Assembly (NCBI GenBank): GCA_041392165.1
Contig: JAWKMN010000003.1
Coordinates: 310,001 to 374,000, forward strand
Length of the DNA stretch: 64,000 bases
Direction: 5' to 3'
Origin: Arenibacter sp041392165
GTDB lineage: Bacteria; Bacteroidota; Bacteroidia; Flavobacteriales; Flavobacteriaceae
Part shown: positions 36,020-45,359 of the stretch, one piece after another
How the letters are laid out: each line of letters begins with the position of its first letter
How positions within the stretch are numbered: position 1 is the stretch's first letter
Made by a program: the position numbers and the translations under genes
Notes under the pieces: model-generated
Database searches by the model: none
What the model was told of the DNA's origin: nothing
The model's input: only the letters and a program-made list of their open reading frames with translations

Positions 36020-36895
36020 TTACTTTATATGTTTGTGTGCCTTGTACGAAGAACGGACCAAAGCACCGCTCTCCACATGTCTAAAGCCTAATTGAAGGCC
36101 TATTTCCTCATATTTTTTGAATTGATCCGGCAAAATAAACTCTTTTACCGGTAAATGTTTTTTGGAAGGCTGTAGATACTGGCCAATGGTGACCACATCT
36201 ACATGGGCCGACCTAAGATCTTCCATGGTCCTTATTACCTCTTCTTCCCTTTCTCCAAGCCCCAACATTATTCCCGACTTGGTCCGGTTGGCGCCATTTT
36301 CTTTTAAATAGGAAAGGACATCCAGACTTCTTTCGTATTTTGCCTGTATGCGGACCTCCCTTGTCAATCGTTTTACGGTTTCCATATTATGGGATATTAC
36401 TTCAGGTGCAACGGTTAGGATCCGATCCAAATGGGTAGTGACGCCCTGGAAATCGGGGATCAATGTCTCCAGCGTCGTTGTGGGGTTCATTCTTCTTATG
36501 GCCTTTACGGTTTCGGCCCATATTATGGACCCCATATCCTTTAGGTCGTCACGATCCACTGAAGTAATTACGGCATGCTTAATATCCATTATTTTAATGG
36601 ATCTGGCCACTTTTTCCGGCTCTTCCCAATCTACATCTTCAGGTCTCCCCGTTTTTACACCACAAAAGCCACAGGAACGGGTACAAATATTACCTAAAAT
36701 CATGAAGGTGGCAGTACCTTCCCCCCAACATTCACCCATATTGGGGCAACTGCCCGAGGTGCATATGGTATGAAGGCTGTACTTGTCCACCAATCCCCTT
36801 AACTGGGTGTATTTTTTGCCTGTCGGAAGTTTTACCCGTAACCATTTGGGTTTGCCTTTTGGTGGGATGACACTGTCTATGGTTTCGATACTCAT
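36020..36895 (-). CDS. lipA: Lipoyl synthase
   Basis: A 291-residue radical-SAM enzyme inserting sulfur at C6 and C8 of octanoyl groups on E2 and GcvH proteins. The auxiliary cluster is CTSGSCPNMGEC (CX4CX5C), the radical-SAM cluster CTRSCGFC (CX3CX2C), and the C-terminal serine ligand sits in RSSYKA. The start MSIETIDSV is chosen because a TATATTTG promoter box lies 15 bases upstream; the 25 residues gained from an upstream ATG are not family-like. Confidence 0.95.
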   Translation of the reverse strand: MSIETIDSVIPPKGKPKWLRVKLPTGKKYTQLRGLVDKYSLHTICTSGSCPNMGECWGEGTATFMILGNICTRSCGFCGVKTGRPEDVDWEEPEKVARSIKIMDIKHAVITSVDRDDLKDMGSIIWAETVKAIRRMNPTTTLETLIPDFQGVTTHLDRILTVAPEVISHNMETVKRLTREVRIQAKYERSLDVLSYLKENGANRTKSGIMLGLGEREEEVIRTMEDLRSAHVDVVTIGQYLQPSKKHLPVKEFILPDQFKKYEEIGLQLGFRHVESGALVRSSYKAHKHIK

Positions 36896-36909
36896 ACTAT
36901 GATTTTGTA

Positions 36910-36917
36910 CAAATATA
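36910..36917 (-). promoter_or_regulatory. -7 element TATATTTG for lipA
   Basis: A perfect TAnnTTTG on the minus strand, inside the longer reading frame and 15 bases before the chosen ATG. It decides the start. Confidence 0.5.
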
Positions 36918-37050
36918 CGAAATGGGAGGTTGTTAAAATACCAAATAGTGGCAAAGAATTGTAATGCCATAACCTAATTGGAACTACCTTTGGAATAAGG
37001 GTTGTTGATCGGGGACAGGGATAGGAGGGCCGGCAGAAGAAGTATGGGCC

Positions 37051-37617
37051 CTAGGTGTTGTTTTTAATAATTTCCGCCAGTAACCTTTTGGCCCTTAGTA
37101 GTTTTACTTTAACGTTATTTACAGGTTCGCCTAATTTTTTTGCAATTTCGGTATAGGGCAGCTCCTGAAAATACCTTAGGTTTATTACTTCTTGGTAATG
37201 TGGTTTCAGTCTTTTTATGTACCCCAGTAAAGCGGCCAGATTTTGTTCCGTAATTAGACTGTCCTCAGGGGAAGGGGCATCGTCCAAGACCTTTTTAATG
37301 GCTTCGCTACTGCTTTCGGCATTGCCCTGTAGGACGTTTCTTTTGCTCTTGCGGATGAGGTCTATGTGCAAATTTTTTGAAATGGCGATCAACCATGTCT
37401 TAAATTCATACTCTTTGTTGAATGTGTGAATCTTGTCAAAGGCCTTCGAAAATGTCTGGATGGTAATGTCTTCGGCATCGTTCTCATTTCTGGTTCTGAT
37501 CAATTGAAATCCGTAGACGTCGTTCCAAAAGCTATCCAATAATGCGCTGAAGGCTATCTGATTGCCTAGTTTGGCTTTTTCAATTAGGTTGGGAAGTGGT
37601 TCTTCGGTTTTGTCCAA
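37051..37617 (-). CDS. ECF-type RNA polymerase sigma factor
   Basis: A 188-residue sigma factor with region 2 (about 25-95; DAEDITIQTFSKAFDKIHTF) and region 4 (about 130-180; PYTEIAKKLGEPVNNVKVKL, a helix-turn-helix). The only available start is TTG, since an in-frame TAG lies just upstream with no ATG between. No anti-sigma gene is adjacent; the small cysteine-rich membrane protein 36 bases upstream on the same strand may be its partner. Confidence 0.88.
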   Translation of the reverse strand: MDKTEEPLPNLIEKAKLGNQIAFSALLDSFWNDVYGFQLIRTRNENDAEDITIQTFSKAFDKIHTFNKEYEFKTWLIAISKNLHIDLIRKSKRNVLQGNAESSSEAIKKVLDDAPSPEDSLITEQNLAALLGYIKRLKPHYQEVINLRYFQELPYTEIAKKLGEPVNNVKVKLLRAKRLLAEIIKNNT

Positions 37618-37653
37618 GATAGGAATTTGTAAAGGGTGATAATTGGCAGGGCT

Positions 37654-37857
37654 CTATTGCGTAACGGAATCCTTTTTGCAGTCCTGTTCCGTTGGAAGTT
37701 TTCCACAGTAGCCACATGCTTCCCCGTCCTTATTTAAAAAGGGGCTTTGACTGGCGCATGTCCCCGCAAATTTACCGTCCTTTTTAGACCATATTTTTAT
37801 TGCAATACCAGCAAAAGCTAGTGCCAATAGACCTATTGTTAAAAATAATAATTTCAT
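37654..37857 (-). CDS. Small cysteine-containing membrane protein
   Basis: 67 residues: one N-terminal membrane span (about 3-22), a basic flank (KIWSKKDGK), then four cysteines in CASQSP...ACGYCGKLPTEQDC, a pattern that could bind metal or form disulfides outside the membrane. I recall similar short proteins in Flavobacteriia without known function. It is upstream of an ECF sigma gene on the same strand. Confidence 0.7.
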   Translation of the reverse strand: MKLLFLTIGLLALAFAGIAIKIWSKKDGKFAGTCASQSPFLNKDGEACGYCGKLPTEQDCKKDSVTQ

Positions 37858-37935
37858 ATCCCTGCATTATTTAGTGCAAAGATATGAAATTAATATCCTT
37901 CCCAATAAGGATTGGGATTACTTTAAGTATTCTGT

Positions 37936-38694
37936 TTAATAGGCAATATTGGCCACGATATTCTCTATGGTAGGTTTGGAATTGCCGCCTGTTGGTTCTA
38001 TAGTAATATATCCAACGGCATTTTCGCCATAGGGGAGGGCCATTAGTTTTTCACTATTGCTCGCCTCTTCTATTACCCCTAGGTTGAGCATTTGTCCGTT
38101 GACCTCCGCCCACATTTGGTAGCATTGGTTTTCCGGTAGGTTCGGTAATTTACTTACATTGATGTAGGAAAGCTTTTTTACGGGATTAACATAGGCCACC
38201 GCCTTAAGTTCCTTGGCCTTATTGTTGCCTTTTACCGTAAGACGCTTCGTTTTTGGGTTGTTAAGGACAATAAACTGATTCCTGACATCCTCCAATTGTA
38301 AACGCATATTATTTTCCAAGTTTTGGATCTTATTGTTGACAATAACATTTTCCTCTTGCAAGTTTTGGTTTTGGTTCCAAAAGAAATAGGATGCTCCCGC
38401 AAAGAGCAGGGCGGCAAAACTGGCTGCAATGGCATACCTAAAGAATTTTGTTCTTTCGGAATTTTCCTTTTTGATCCTAGTTTGAATTTTTTCCTTGAGG
38501 CCTTCCGGAGTTTTAATGGCATGTAACTTGGCAAATATTTCCAGGTTTTCCTGAAGCTCCAAATAAGTGTCCCTAACTTCGGGATACATGGCAATATATC
38601 TTTCTACCTGTAACGCTTCTTCTTGGGAAGTTGTACCCAAAAGATAGTTCTCCAGTAGATCTGTTTCCAAAAATATTCTGATCTTTTCTTTCAT
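37936..38694 (-). CDS. Anti-sigma factor (RskA-type)
   Basis: A 252-residue protein with a cytoplasmic N-terminal helical domain (1-80), a membrane span (85-107), a short coiled coil (about 109-140) and a C-terminal RskA-like extracytoplasmic domain (NQCYQMWAEVNGQMLNLGVI). No zinc-binding HxxxCxxC is seen in the N-domain. It lies 91 bases downstream of the ECF sigma gene at 38786, its likely target. Confidence 0.85.
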   Translation of the reverse strand: MKEKIRIFLETDLLENYLLGTTSQEEALQVERYIAMYPEVRDTYLELQENLEIFAKLHAIKTPEGLKEKIQTRIKKENSERTKFFRYAIAASFAALLFAGASYFFWNQNQNLQEENVIVNNKIQNLENNMRLQLEDVRNQFIVLNNPKTKRLTVKGNNKAKELKAVAYVNPVKKLSYINVSKLPNLPENQCYQMWAEVNGQMLNLGVIEEASNSEKLMALPYGENAVGYITIEPTGGNSKPTIENIVANIAY

Positions 38695-38785
38695 GGCTTT
38701 ATTGTTTGTAGCACATTTTGGTCGACTATGTCATAAGGTCAACTTAATAATTGGGCCCTAGTCTTAGTTTTGTCATGGTTGTGCT

Positions 38786-39355
38786 TTAATTTATAAATAA
38801 ACTTAGGAAATAGGCAAGTACCATTGTTGAACCGTATATCTTCTTTAATTCCCTAAGTCCGATCTTTAATCTGGATTTAATGGTGCCTAACGGTATGTCC
38901 AATTCCTCGCTTGCTTCCTGCTGGGTCATTCCTTGAAAAAATAGGGCGTCCAACACAATTTGGTATTTGGAATCTATTTTGTCCAAATTATCCTGAACGT
39001 CCATCAGGTCAGGGACTACACCTTCAGTTCCTAGTCTATATACGTCCGAAACATCTATTTGGATTTCCTTGTCGGATTTGTTGTTTGCACTTCTTAATTT
39101 GTCTATGGCCGTATTGCGGGTGATCCTAAAAAGCCAGGTGAACAATTTCGCTTTTGAAGGGTCATAAGAATCGGATTTCTTCCAAATTTTGATGAAGCTT
39201 TCCTGTACAACATCCTGAGCCAATTCCTCATCGCGCACTACCTTGTAGGCAACTCCGTACAAGGTGTCGCCGTAGTGCTCATATAGGAGGGAAATGGCCT
39301 TGTCATTTCGCTCTTGAAGAAGCTCAACAATGTGATTTTCCAGTAATATGCTCAT
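38786..39355 (-). CDS. ECF-type RNA polymerase sigma factor (SigK-like)
   Basis: A 189-residue sigma factor. Region 2 carries ELAQDVVQESFIKIWKKSDS and LFTWLFRITRNTAIDKLR; region 4 carries MTQQEASEELDIPLGTIKSR. It forms a unit with the downstream anti-sigma gene; control is probably by membrane sequestration. The target promoter is not identifiable here. Confidence 0.9.
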   Translation of the reverse strand: MSILLENHIVELLQERNDKAISLLYEHYGDTLYGVAYKVVRDEELAQDVVQESFIKIWKKSDSYDPSKAKLFTWLFRITRNTAIDKLRSANNKSDKEIQIDVSDVYRLGTEGVVPDLMDVQDNLDKIDSKYQIVLDALFFQGMTQQEASEELDIPLGTIKSRLKIGLRELKKIYGSTMVLAYFLSLFIN

Positions 39356-39528
39356 ATAATTAGTGTGTTCTCAAAAAAAGTGGTTGGACCATCATCCAAG
39401 ACCTTATTTTTTCCGTATATAAACAAACGCTAAATTATAAAATTGATTGTTATGCTTAGCGTTTTAATTGGATAAATGGACAGCTGGTAACTGTACATTT
39501 AATTTTTGGTTAGTTTGGTTTGGTATAG

Positions 39529-39551
39529 CCCCTGACATTATGTGTCAGGGG
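39529..39551. terminator. Hairpin beyond murB
   Basis: CCCCTGACA-TTATG-TGTCAGGGG, a 9-bp perfect stem directly after the murB stop. The T-rich side lies on the plus strand (TTATTTTAT), so as a murB terminator it is weak. Confidence 0.4.
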
Positions 39552-40568
39552 TTATTTTATAATATTTACTTCAGGGTCGATCATTATTCCGAACCTTTTT
39601 AATACACTGTCCATGATATTTTCGGCCAGTGCAATTATATCCTTTCCTGTGGCATCACCGTAATTTACCAGTACCAAGGCCTGGTCTTTGTGTACTCCGG
39701 CATCCCCAAACCTTTTTCCTTTATATCCACATTGTTCTATTAGCCAACCTGCCGGAATCTTGAATTCACTTTCGGAAACCTTGTAATAGGGTGCTGCCGG
39801 GTTCAATGTCATGAATTTTTCAAATTGCTTGCCATCCACTACGGGGTTTTTGAAGAAGCTTCCACTATTGCCCAGTTCCTTGGGATCTGGCAACTTACTT
39901 CTTCTAATGGAAATTACCGCATTGGAGATGTCCTTTATGCCCGGGTCGGTAATGCCGTTATTTTGTAATTCGGAAACGATGGCCCCGTAATCTACATTTA
40001 ATTGGTGGTTTCTTTTGGTCAATTTAAAATTTACCGAGGTGATGATGTATTTTCCCGCACCTTCATTTTTAAAATAGGAATCGCGGTAGCCAAACCGGCA
40101 TTCTCCCTTGGTAAAGGTTTTTAGTTTCCGGGTGGCAATTTCCATAGCTTCACAACTTACAAAACTGTCCTTGAGCTCAACGCCATAGGCACCTATGTTC
40201 TGAATTGGCGCGGTACCCGTATTTCCCGGAATGAGGGATAAATTCTCCAATCCGCCATAATTGCGTTCCAAGGTCCATAATACCATATGATGCCAATTTT
40301 CACCGGCATTTACCTTTATTATGGCCTCATCCCTATTTTCCGATATTACTTCAATTCCTTTTAGGTTAATGTGCAATACCAGATTTTCCAAATCCTTTGT
40401 AATAAGTAGATTGCTGCCGCCTCCAAGAACAAATAATTCGGGATAGCCTTTAAGGGAGATTACTTTTTTTAGTGCTGCGATCGAATTGATTTCGCAAAAG
40501 AATTTGGCCTTGGCGTCAATTCCAAAAGTATTGTACTTTTTAAGGGATATGTCTTTTTGTATCTCCAT
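39552..40568 (-). CDS. murB: UDP-N-acetylenolpyruvoylglucosamine reductase (type I)
   Basis: A 338-residue FAD enzyme making UDP-MurNAc with NADPH. FAD motifs are LGGGSNLLI and PGNTGTAPIQNIGAYG. YRDSYFKN contains the substrate-binding tyrosine loop of type I MurB, and SGSFFKNP holds the proton-donor serine. The ATG shares a base with the stop of the upstream aminotransferase (TAATG), implying coupling. Confidence 0.95.
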   Translation of the reverse strand: MEIQKDISLKKYNTFGIDAKAKFFCEINSIAALKKVISLKGYPELFVLGGGSNLLITKDLENLVLHINLKGIEVISENRDEAIIKVNAGENWHHMVLWTLERNYGGLENLSLIPGNTGTAPIQNIGAYGVELKDSFVSCEAMEIATRKLKTFTKGECRFGYRDSYFKNEGAGKYIITSVNFKLTKRNHQLNVDYGAIVSELQNNGITDPGIKDISNAVISIRRSKLPDPKELGNSGSFFKNPVVDGKQFEKFMTLNPAAPYYKVSESEFKIPAGWLIEQCGYKGKRFGDAGVHKDQALVLVNYGDATGKDIIALAENIMDSVLKRFGIMIDPEVNIIK

Positions 40569-41758
40569 TAATGTGTATATGCCCTTAAGGCCACTTTTAA
40601 AATACGTACCGCCCTTTTTAGATCCTCCTTGTTCAGCACATAGGCAATACGGATTTGGTTTGTTCCGAGTCCGTTAGTGGTATAGAATCCTGCAGCGGGC
40701 GCTACCATTACGGTCTCCCCGTCTAGATCGAAATCTTCCAATAGCCATTGGGCAAAAGTGTCCGCGTTATCAATGGGCAGTTGGGCAATACAGTAAAAGG
40801 CACCTTGGGGCCGGCCCACGACCACACCTTCAAGTTTGTTCAATTCTGAGATAAGTAAGTTTCTCCGTTCCTCATATTCCTTTTTTACATCGTCAAAATA
40901 AGACTGTGGGGCGTCCAGGGCAGCTTCACTTGCAATCTGTGCATAGGTTGGGGGAGAAAGACGGGCCTGGGCAAATTTTAGGACGGTTCGGATCACCTCC
41001 TTGTTTTTGGAGACCAAATACCCAATTCTTGCCCCGCACATACTGTATCTTTTGGAAACCGAATCTATAATGATAGCATGTTCTTCCAAACCTATTTCCT
41101 GAAGAATGGAATAATGCTCCCGGCCGTCATAGACAAATTCGCGATATACCTCGTCGGCCACTAGGAAAAGGTTGTGTTTTTTAACGATCGTGGCCAATTT
41201 TTCAATTTCTTCCCTTGTGTGTAAATAGCCTGTTGGGTTACCTGGATTGCATATAAGGATTGCCTTTGTCCTAGGTGTTATTAGTTTTTCAAATTCATCG
41301 ATGGGAGGTAGTGCAAAATTATTTTCAATGCTGGAGACAACAGGTATTATCTTTATTCCGTTGGCGTTGGCAAAGCCGTTGTAATTGGCATAAAAGGGTT
41401 CGGGGACAATAATTTCATCCTCATTATCCGCTATACTTCCCAAAGCAAAGGACAATGCTTCCGAGCCACCTGTGGTGACTATAATATCGTCCGCATCCAC
41501 ATATACGTTGTTCTTGGCGTAATATCCGGCAATCTTTTCCCGGTAAGATTCGGAACCTTCCGTTCTAGAGTAGGCCAAGATTTCCAAAGTATTGTTCCTA
41601 ACGGCTTCCAAAGCAACCTTGGGTGTTTTTATGTCGGGCTGACCAATGTTGAGATGGATGATCTTTATTCCTCTTTTTATGGCAGCTTCGGCAAAAGGTA
41701 CTAACTTTCTTATTGGAGATTCCGGCATTGTTTCGCCTCTCCTTGAAATTGATGGCAT
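40568..41758 (-). CDS. Pyridoxal-phosphate aminotransferase (aspartate aminotransferase family)
   Basis: A 396-residue fold-type I aminotransferase. HLNIGQPDIKTPK at the N-terminus, ICNPGNPTGY, DEVYREFVYDG and the PLP lysine in SVSKRYSMCGARIGY are all present, as is the C-terminal RIAYV arginine. I chose the ATG giving MPSISRRGETMP, the usual opening of this subfamily, rather than one 7 codons upstream. Substrates are probably aspartate or aromatic amino acids. Coupled to murB by a 1-base overlap. Confidence 0.9.
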   Translation of the reverse strand: MPSISRRGETMPESPIRKLVPFAEAAIKRGIKIIHLNIGQPDIKTPKVALEAVRNNTLEILAYSRTEGSESYREKIAGYYAKNNVYVDADDIIVTTGGSEALSFALGSIADNEDEIIVPEPFYANYNGFANANGIKIIPVVSSIENNFALPPIDEFEKLITPRTKAILICNPGNPTGYLHTREEIEKLATIVKKHNLFLVADEVYREFVYDGREHYSILQEIGLEEHAIIIDSVSKRYSMCGARIGYLVSKNKEVIRTVLKFAQARLSPPTYAQIASEAALDAPQSYFDDVKKEYEERRNLLISELNKLEGVVVGRPQGAFYCIAQLPIDNADTFAQWLLEDFDLDGETVMVAPAAGFYTTNGLGTNQIRIAYVLNKEDLKRAVRILKVALRAYTH

Positions 41759-41950
41759 ATGGATTGTAATTTTAGGCAAAAATGGGAAATCGATACGGAC
41801 AAAACAATAAAACTGTCTTATTTGATTCCGTATTAATATGATAAATGATTTTGTTAATTGGGAATTGTACTTGGTTTATCGGATAAGGACTCCTTCAAAT
41901 TTAGGAGCGGATGTCAAGAAAGGACCGGTAATTTTCCAGTTGGCCCCCAC

Positions 41951-41993
41951 AAAAAAAGCTTGTTAAATACCGTAATAAGGTCTTAACAAGCTT
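41951..41993 (-). terminator. Terminator after the DUF1573 gene
   Basis: AAGCTTGTTAA / TTAACAAGCTT perfect 11-bp stem followed by seven T on the minus strand. Confidence 0.9.
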
Positions 41994-42013
41994 AGGTATT
42001 TTTTAAAGGCTGC

Positions 42014-42400
42014 TTACTTGCCTTCCGCCGGCAATACCTTTCCTTTTATTTTTAACACCTTTGTTGGGGTGTCTGCGTTGGATATTACGGTAATCGCCTT
42101 TGCAATGGGTCCAACCCTGTTAGTATCATATTTTACTTGTATCTGTCCAGTTTTACCGGGTAGAATCGGACCTTCCGGTTTTTTGGGAATGGTACATCCA
42201 CAGCTAGAGCTTACTTTACTGATGACAAGTGGTGCATTGCCGGTATTGGTAAATTCAAATACCCTTATACCATCACTGCCCTTAGCAATTTCACCATAAT
42301 CTACGGTTTCCGTTTTGAAGTTAATCTTCGCTCCATTTTCTTGAGCGGTTAGGCCAAAACCTAAGAGACCAACAAATAGAATTAGTACTATTTTTTTCAT
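42014..42400 (-). CDS. DUF1573 domain protein, secreted
   Basis: A 128-residue protein with a signal peptide (about 1-20, ending LTAQ) and one DUF1573 immunoglobulin-like domain: VDYGEIAKGSDGIRVFEFTN, then VSSSCGCTIPKKP and a beta strand IQVKYDT. It is common and often abundant in Bacteroidota; role unknown. It has its own promoter and terminator, so it is a monocistronic transcript. Confidence 0.9.
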   Translation of the reverse strand: MKKIVLILFVGLLGFGLTAQENGAKINFKTETVDYGEIAKGSDGIRVFEFTNTGNAPLVISKVSSSCGCTIPKKPEGPILPGKTGQIQVKYDTNRVGPIAKAITVISNADTPTKVLKIKGKVLPAEGK

Positions 42401-42422
42401 TTTTTTAGTTTTTGGTGAATTT

Positions 42423-42452
42423 CAAAAGTAAATGTTTTTAATGAACCTCCAA
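42423..42452 (-). promoter_or_regulatory. Full Bacteroidota promoter for the DUF1573 gene
   Basis: On the minus strand TTTG, a 19-base spacer and TACTTTTG (TAnnTTTG) match both consensus boxes at the standard distance. The predicted start of transcription lies about 16 bases before the ATG. Confidence 0.7.
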
Positions 42453-42597
42453 AATTCTTTTGTTATGTAAGAACGTTACTTATTTTTGTTTCGTATTTCT
42501 AAATGGACAAAAACCTTAGAATTATTTCAAGTTAAACCTTAATATTGCACTCATTTAGTAATTGCCCGTATAGGGAAAGCAAAAACTGTTCCAAATA

Positions 42598-45228
42598 ATG
42601 GAAATTCCTTCAAAATATGAGCCCCACAGGGTGGAGCGCCAATGGTACGACTATTGGATTCAGCATAATTATTTTAATTCCATTCCAGATGATAGGGAGC
42701 CTTATACAATAGTTATACCACCACCCAATGTAACAGGGGTATTGCATATGGGGCATATGTTGAACAATACCATTCAAGATGTCCTTATCCGTAGGGCTCG
42801 CTTAATGGGCAAAAATGCCTGCTGGGTACCGGGAACCGATCACGCTTCCATAGCTACGGAGGCCAAAGTGGTTGCCAAACTAAAGGAACAGGGTATAGAT
42901 AAAAAGGATATTACCCGTGAAGAATTTTTGGAGCATGCTTGGGATTGGACCCGTGAATATGGTGGGGTCATCTTGGAACAGCTAAAGAAGTTGGGCTGTT
43001 CATGCGATTGGGAGCGTACCAAGTTCACTATGGATGACAATATGTCCGCCTCTGTTATCAAGGTCTTTGTTGATCTTTACAACAAAGGGTTCATATACCG
43101 GGGCTACCGCATGGTAAATTGGGATCCGGAAGCAAAAACTACCCTATCCGATGAAGAAGTTATCTACGAGGAAAGACAAGGCCTGTTGTACTATCTGGCC
43201 TATAAAATAGAGGGATCCAAGGAGACCGTGACCATTGCCACCACTAGGCCGGAGACCATTCTGGGGGATACCGCTATCTGTATTAATCCCAAGGATGAAC
43301 GCTATGCCCATTTAAGAGGTAAAAATGCCATTGTGCCCATATGCAATAGGGTAATCCCCATTATTGAGGATGAATATGTGGATGTTGAATTTGGAACGGG
43401 CTGTCTGAAGGTGACTCCTGCGCATGATGTCAATGATAAGGCCCTAGGGGAGAAACATCATTTGGAAACCATTGATATTTTTAATGAGGATGCCAGTCTA
43501 AATAGTTATGGGCTCCATTATGAAGGTAAGGACCGTTTTGAGGTAAGAAAGGCCATTGCCAAGGAATTGGAGGAAAAGGGATATTTGGTGAAGACAGAAC
43601 AGCATATCAATAAAATTGGTACCTCCGAGAGGACCAAGGCTGTCATTGAACCAAGATTGTCGGACCAGTGGTTCCTTAGTATGGAGGAACTGGCCAAACC
43701 GGCCATAAAGGCGGTCTTGGAAGACGGGGAGGTTAAGTTGTTTCCCAAAAAATTCGAAAATACCTATCGCCATTGGATGGAAAACATACGCGATTGGAAC
43801 ATATCAAGACAGTTGTGGTGGGGACAACAAATCCCGGCCTATTATTTTGGTGATGGGCAGGACGATTTTGTAGTAGCCGAAACCAAAGAAGGGGCATTGG
43901 ATTTGGCAAGGAAAAAATCGGGGAATACCGGTTTAAAATTGGAAGATCTACAACAGGATGCAGATGCCCTGGATACTTGGTTCTCCTCCTGGATTTGGCC
44001 AATAAGTGTCTTTAATGGGATATTGGATCCCCATAATGAGGAAATAGAGTATTACTATCCTACCAATGATTTGGTGACCGGCCCGGATATCCTGTTCTTT
44101 TGGGTGGCCAGAATGATTATTTCCGGTTATGAATACCGAAAAGAAAGGCCTTTTGAGAACGTATATCTCACCGGATTGGTTAGGGACAAGCAGAGACGCA
44201 AAATGTCCAAGTCGCTTGGAAATTCGCCAGATGCCCTGCAACTGATCGAAGATTATGGGGCCGACGGTGTTCGTGTGGGGCTTTTGTTGAGTTCCGCCGC
44301 AGGTAACGATCTTATGTTCGATGAAACTTTATGCCAACAGGGGAAAAACTTTGCCAATAAAATTTGGAACGGTTTCCGCTTGGTCAAAGGCTGGGAAGTG
44401 GCAGATTTGCCTCAGCCGGAGGCTTCCAGATTGGGCATTGAATGGTATGCTTCAAAATTTAACAGGACATTGGCGGAGATAGAGGACCATTTTGGCAAGT
44501 ATCGTATTTCGGATGCGTTAATGGCCATATATAAATTGGTTTGGGACGATTATAGCTCTTGGTTGTTGGAAATTATTAAACCGGCTTACCAACAGCCTAT
44601 AGATAGAAGTACTTTTGATGCGGTAATCCATATTTTTGAGGAAAACTTAAAATTATTGCATCCGTTTATGCCCTTTCTTACAGAGGAGGTCTGGCAGCAC
44701 ATTGCCGAACGTAGTCCGGAACAGGCATTGGTCATTGCCAAATGGCCCAAGGTACAGCCCATTAATGAGGGTTTGATCGAAGGTTTTGATTTTGCTTCGG
44801 ATGTAATTGCCGGAATACGGACCATCCGTAAGGAAAAGAATATTCCCATGAAGGACTCCCTTCGGTTGGCCGTATTAAATGAAGGGAATATTTCTAAAGA
44901 TTGGGATGTTGTTATTGCCAAACTCACCAATTTGGCCGGCATTGATTATGTAGACAGTGCGGTGGATGGGGCATTGACCTTGAGGGTGAAGTCCAACGAA
45001 TATTTTGTCCCTATGGCCGGAGCTATTGATGTTGAAGCAGAAATTAATAAGTTGGAAGACGAACTGGAATATATAAAGGGCTTTCTGGTGTCCGTGCGAA
45101 AGAAACTTTCCAATGAACGTTTTGTGGCCAACGCACCGGCCAAAGTAATTGACTTGGAACGGCAAAAGGAGGCGGATGCCATAGCAAAAATTGATACGCT
45201 GGAAAAGAGTTTGGCCAGTTTAAAATAA
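42598..45228 (+). CDS. valS: Valyl-tRNA synthetase
   Basis: An 876-residue class Ia synthetase. PPPNVTGVLHMGHMLN carries the HIGH motif, TTRPETILGDTAICINP opens the CP1 editing domain, and RRKMSKSLGNSPD is the KMSKS loop. DALDTWFSSWIWP is the usual ValRS signature. The C-terminal coiled-coil arm (about 815-876) is present. Full length. Preceded by a 197-base gap divergent from DUF1573. Confidence 0.97.
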   Translation: MEIPSKYEPHRVERQWYDYWIQHNYFNSIPDDREPYTIVIPPPNVTGVLHMGHMLNNTIQDVLIRRARLMGKNACWVPGTDHASIATEAKVVAKLKEQGIDKKDITREEFLEHAWDWTREYGGVILEQLKKLGCSCDWERTKFTMDDNMSASVIKVFVDLYNKGFIYRGYRMVNWDPEAKTTLSDEEVIYEERQGLLYYLAYKIEGSKETVTIATTRPETILGDTAICINPKDERYAHLRGKNAIVPICNRVIPIIEDEYVDVEFGTGCLKVTPAHDVNDKALGEKHHLETIDIFNEDASLNSYGLHYEGKDRFEVRKAIAKELEEKGYLVKTEQHINKIGTSERTKAVIEPRLSDQWFLSMEELAKPAIKAVLEDGEVKLFPKKFENTYRHWMENIRDWNISRQLWWGQQIPAYYFGDGQDDFVVAETKEGALDLARKKSGNTGLKLEDLQQDADALDTWFSSWIWPISVFNGILDPHNEEIEYYYPTNDLVTGPDILFFWVARMIISGYEYRKERPFENVYLTGLVRDKQRRKMSKSLGNSPDALQLIEDYGADGVRVGLLLSSAAGNDLMFDETLCQQGKNFANKIWNGFRLVKGWEVADLPQPEASRLGIEWYASKFNRTLAEIEDHFGKYRISDALMAIYKLVWDDYSSWLLEIIKPAYQQPIDRSTFDAVIHIFEENLKLLHPFMPFLTEEVWQHIAERSPEQALVIAKWPKVQPINEGLIEGFDFASDVIAGIRTIRKEKNIPMKDSLRLAVLNEGNISKDWDVVIAKLTNLAGIDYVDSAVDGALTLRVKSNEYFVPMAGAIDVEAEINKLEDELEYIKGFLVSVRKKLSNERFVANAPAKVIDLERQKEADAIAKIDTLEKSLASLK

Positions 45229-45359
45229 GAACGGGGGAACTCTGTTCCTAATTAGGCTCCACTATAAAGTGAAAAACTTCGGGGCCATACAGGTAGATCA
45301 GGTGATTAAATCCCGCTTAGTGGGCAATGTGTCCATTTTTTATGAAAGAAGCTTAAAAT

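Noticed and set aside
36896..36970. Upstream ATG as lipA start
   Set aside because: A TATATTTG promoter box lies between it and the family-like start, so it would not be in the transcript.
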